Positions 5,697-6,702 of a stretch of 6,702 nt of DNA are shown here, piece after piece. The position numbers and the translations under genes were made by a program. The notes under the pieces are model-generated. The model had not been told where the DNA came from. It saw only the letters and a program-made list of their open reading frames with translations, and made no database searches. The stretch's first letter is position 1; every line of letters begins with the position of its first letter. Origin of the DNA: JALHNF01 sp039809305 (GTDB lineage Bacteria > Patescibacteriota > Minisyncoccia > Phycocordibacterales > UBA5272). The stretch covers positions 1 through 6,702 of the forward strand of contig JBDHUT010000032.1 in NCBI GenBank assembly GCA_039809305.1, in the 5' to 3' direction.

Positions 5697-6702
5697 TTAT
5701 AAATACACAATCACTTTACCACCAGTTTCATTGTCAGCAACTGTATGTTCCACAAGATGATCTGGGATGTCATCTAAAAACTCTGAAGGAACGTTTATTT
5801 GTTTTGATCCAAAAATCATTCTCAGTTCTGCGTGAGAAAGAAAAAGCTTTTTCTTTGCTCGTGTGAGAGCAACGTAAAATAGTCGTCGCTCCTCCTCCAT
5901 TTCCTCTAGTGTTTGGGTTGTGTTTGAGCCACGCTCACTTGGAAAGAGGCCGTGCTCAAGACCTGTAATAAAGACATATTCAAACTCAAGTCCTTTTGAC
6001 GCATGAATAGTCATAAGGCGTACAGCATTTTCTTGTGTTGTTTCCTTATCTGTAAGAAGTGAGACTTCTTCAAAAAAATGCTCTATGCCAGTAAGTCCAA
6101 CTTCTTCATTGTATCGTGTGGCAAATGACACAAGCTCCTGAATATTTGCAAGCCGCTCTAAACTTTCATCCGTTCCTTCATCTTTGAGCATTTTTTCGTA
6201 TCCTGTTTGAGTCATTACAAAAGTGATAGTTTCGGCAACAGTATGTTCTTCTGCATAGGCTTTAATTGTATTAAGAAGAGTGAAGAAGGGTTTTAATTTT
6301 TTATCATTTGTCTCTTCTGTTATCTCTCCACTTAACACTTTCGTGATACTTACTTTTCCTATTCCTCTACTTGGGGTGGTTGCCGCACGTCGAAAATCTG
6401 CACCGCTTTCACGAACAAGAGCGACACGAATATAAGAAACAATATCTTTGATTTCTTTACGATCAAAGAATTTTACTCCAAGCATTCGGTAAGGGATATT
6501 TGACTCCATGAATCCCTGTTCAAGAGCACGTGATTGAAAATTTGTTCTAAAGAGTACCGCAATTTCTTTCGGTTCCACTCCGTCTGCAATTAAAGCTGCA
6601 CATTTTTGAGCAATCCAATTTGCTTCTATTGTCTCATCCCAGTTTCGTATAATAGTGATAGGTTCACCTTCACCGCTTTCGGTACGTAAATTTTTTGGTT
6701 TT
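5697..6702 (-). CDS. UvrD/PcrA/Rep-type superfamily 1 DNA helicase, C-terminal part (partial at right edge)
   Basis: The frame is open to the right edge (334 residues plus stop), so the N-terminal half with the Walker motifs is outside the window. The visible part is the 2A/2B region of an ATP-dependent 3'-5' helicase used in repair and replication restart. It shows ESGEGEPI near the edge, then EIAVLFRTNFQSRALEQ (motif IV region), PYRMLGVKFFDRKEIKD, the 2B insertion, TIHASKGLEFEYVFITGLE (motif V region) with GLFPSERG, and EEERRLFYVALTRAKKKL (motif VI with its Arg finger). It ends soon after PSEFLDDIP with a short tail, so it lacks the long C-terminal extension that many PcrA/UvrD proteins carry. 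A GTG at 6578 is an internal Val, not the start, because conserved helicase sequence continues upstream. UvrD, PcrA and Rep cannot be told apart from this half. It is joined to rsmA by a 3-nt gap. Confidence 0.95.
   Translation of the reverse strand, partial: KPKNLRTESGEGEPITIIRNWDETIEANWIAQKCAALIADGVEPKEIAVLFRTNFQSRALEQGFMESNIPYRMLGVKFFDRKEIKDIVSYIRVALVRESGADFRRAATTPSRGIGKVSITKVLSGEITEETNDKKLKPFFTLLNTIKAYAEEHTVAETITFVMTQTGYEKMLKDEGTDESLERLANIQELVSFATRYNEEVGLTGIEHFFEEVSLLTDKETTQENAVRLMTIHASKGLEFEYVFITGLEHGLFPSERGSNTTQTLEEMEEERRLFYVALTRAKKKLFLSHAELRMIFGSKQINVPSEFLDDIPDHLVEHTVADNETGGKVIVYL

Noticed and set aside
6576..6578. GTG at 6578 as the start of the helicase gene
   Set aside because: The frame stays open to the right edge and the 41 upstream residues fit the helicase family, so the GTG is an internal valine.
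1..6702. Mobile element, CRISPR array, tRNA or rRNA
   Set aside because: No transposase or integrase motif, no regularly spaced direct repeats and no tRNA- or rRNA-like sequence were seen on either strand.

Overview
This window looks like a chromosome fragment of a Candidate Phyla Radiation bacterium (Patescibacteria, Parcubacteria-like). That assignment is inference from three things. The gene set includes a membrane-anchored thrombospondin-type-3 protein, a Cys-pair Ig-like domain protein and a small secreted protein, all of kinds I know from Parcubacteria. The DNA is AT-rich and very tightly packed. Most starts lack a clear Shine-Dalgarno site. TAA and TAG end apparently intact genes, so the standard stop codons are in use. 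No RNA gene, mobile element, CRISPR array or convincing terminator is visible, and there is no gene-free stretch over about 75 bases.

Right part (4878-6702, minus strand): the C-terminal 334 residues of a UvrD/PcrA/Rep-type helicase run in from the right edge. rsmA (16S rRNA dimethyladenosine transferase) follows after 3 nt. A small secreted protein gene (4541-4891, plus strand) overlaps the 3' end of rsmA tail to tail by 14 bp.

Left part (1-4518, minus strand): a compact run of envelope genes starts at a 22-bp divergent promoter (4519-4540). In transcription order it holds: (1) a membrane-anchored protein with Ca-binding-type Asp repeats; (2) a large secreted protein with a signal peptide, conserved core, Cys-rich part and C-terminal Ig-like domain; (3) a coiled-coil plus multi-helix membrane protein; (4) a secreted Ig-like, Cys-rich protein that turns into a hydrophobic membrane segment and runs off the left edge. 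Gaps are 4, 7 and 35 nt, so this is very likely one operon. The products look like parts of a cell-surface or secretion apparatus, and gene 4 may be a VirB6/TrbL-type channel protein (inference only).

The two most notable observations are these. The large secreted protein (2) is split by a single in-frame TAA (3201-3203), with the same frame open on both sides. The divergent promoter has overlapping, near-symmetric -10 boxes, each exactly 7 nt from an ATG, which predicts leaderless mRNAs in both directions.
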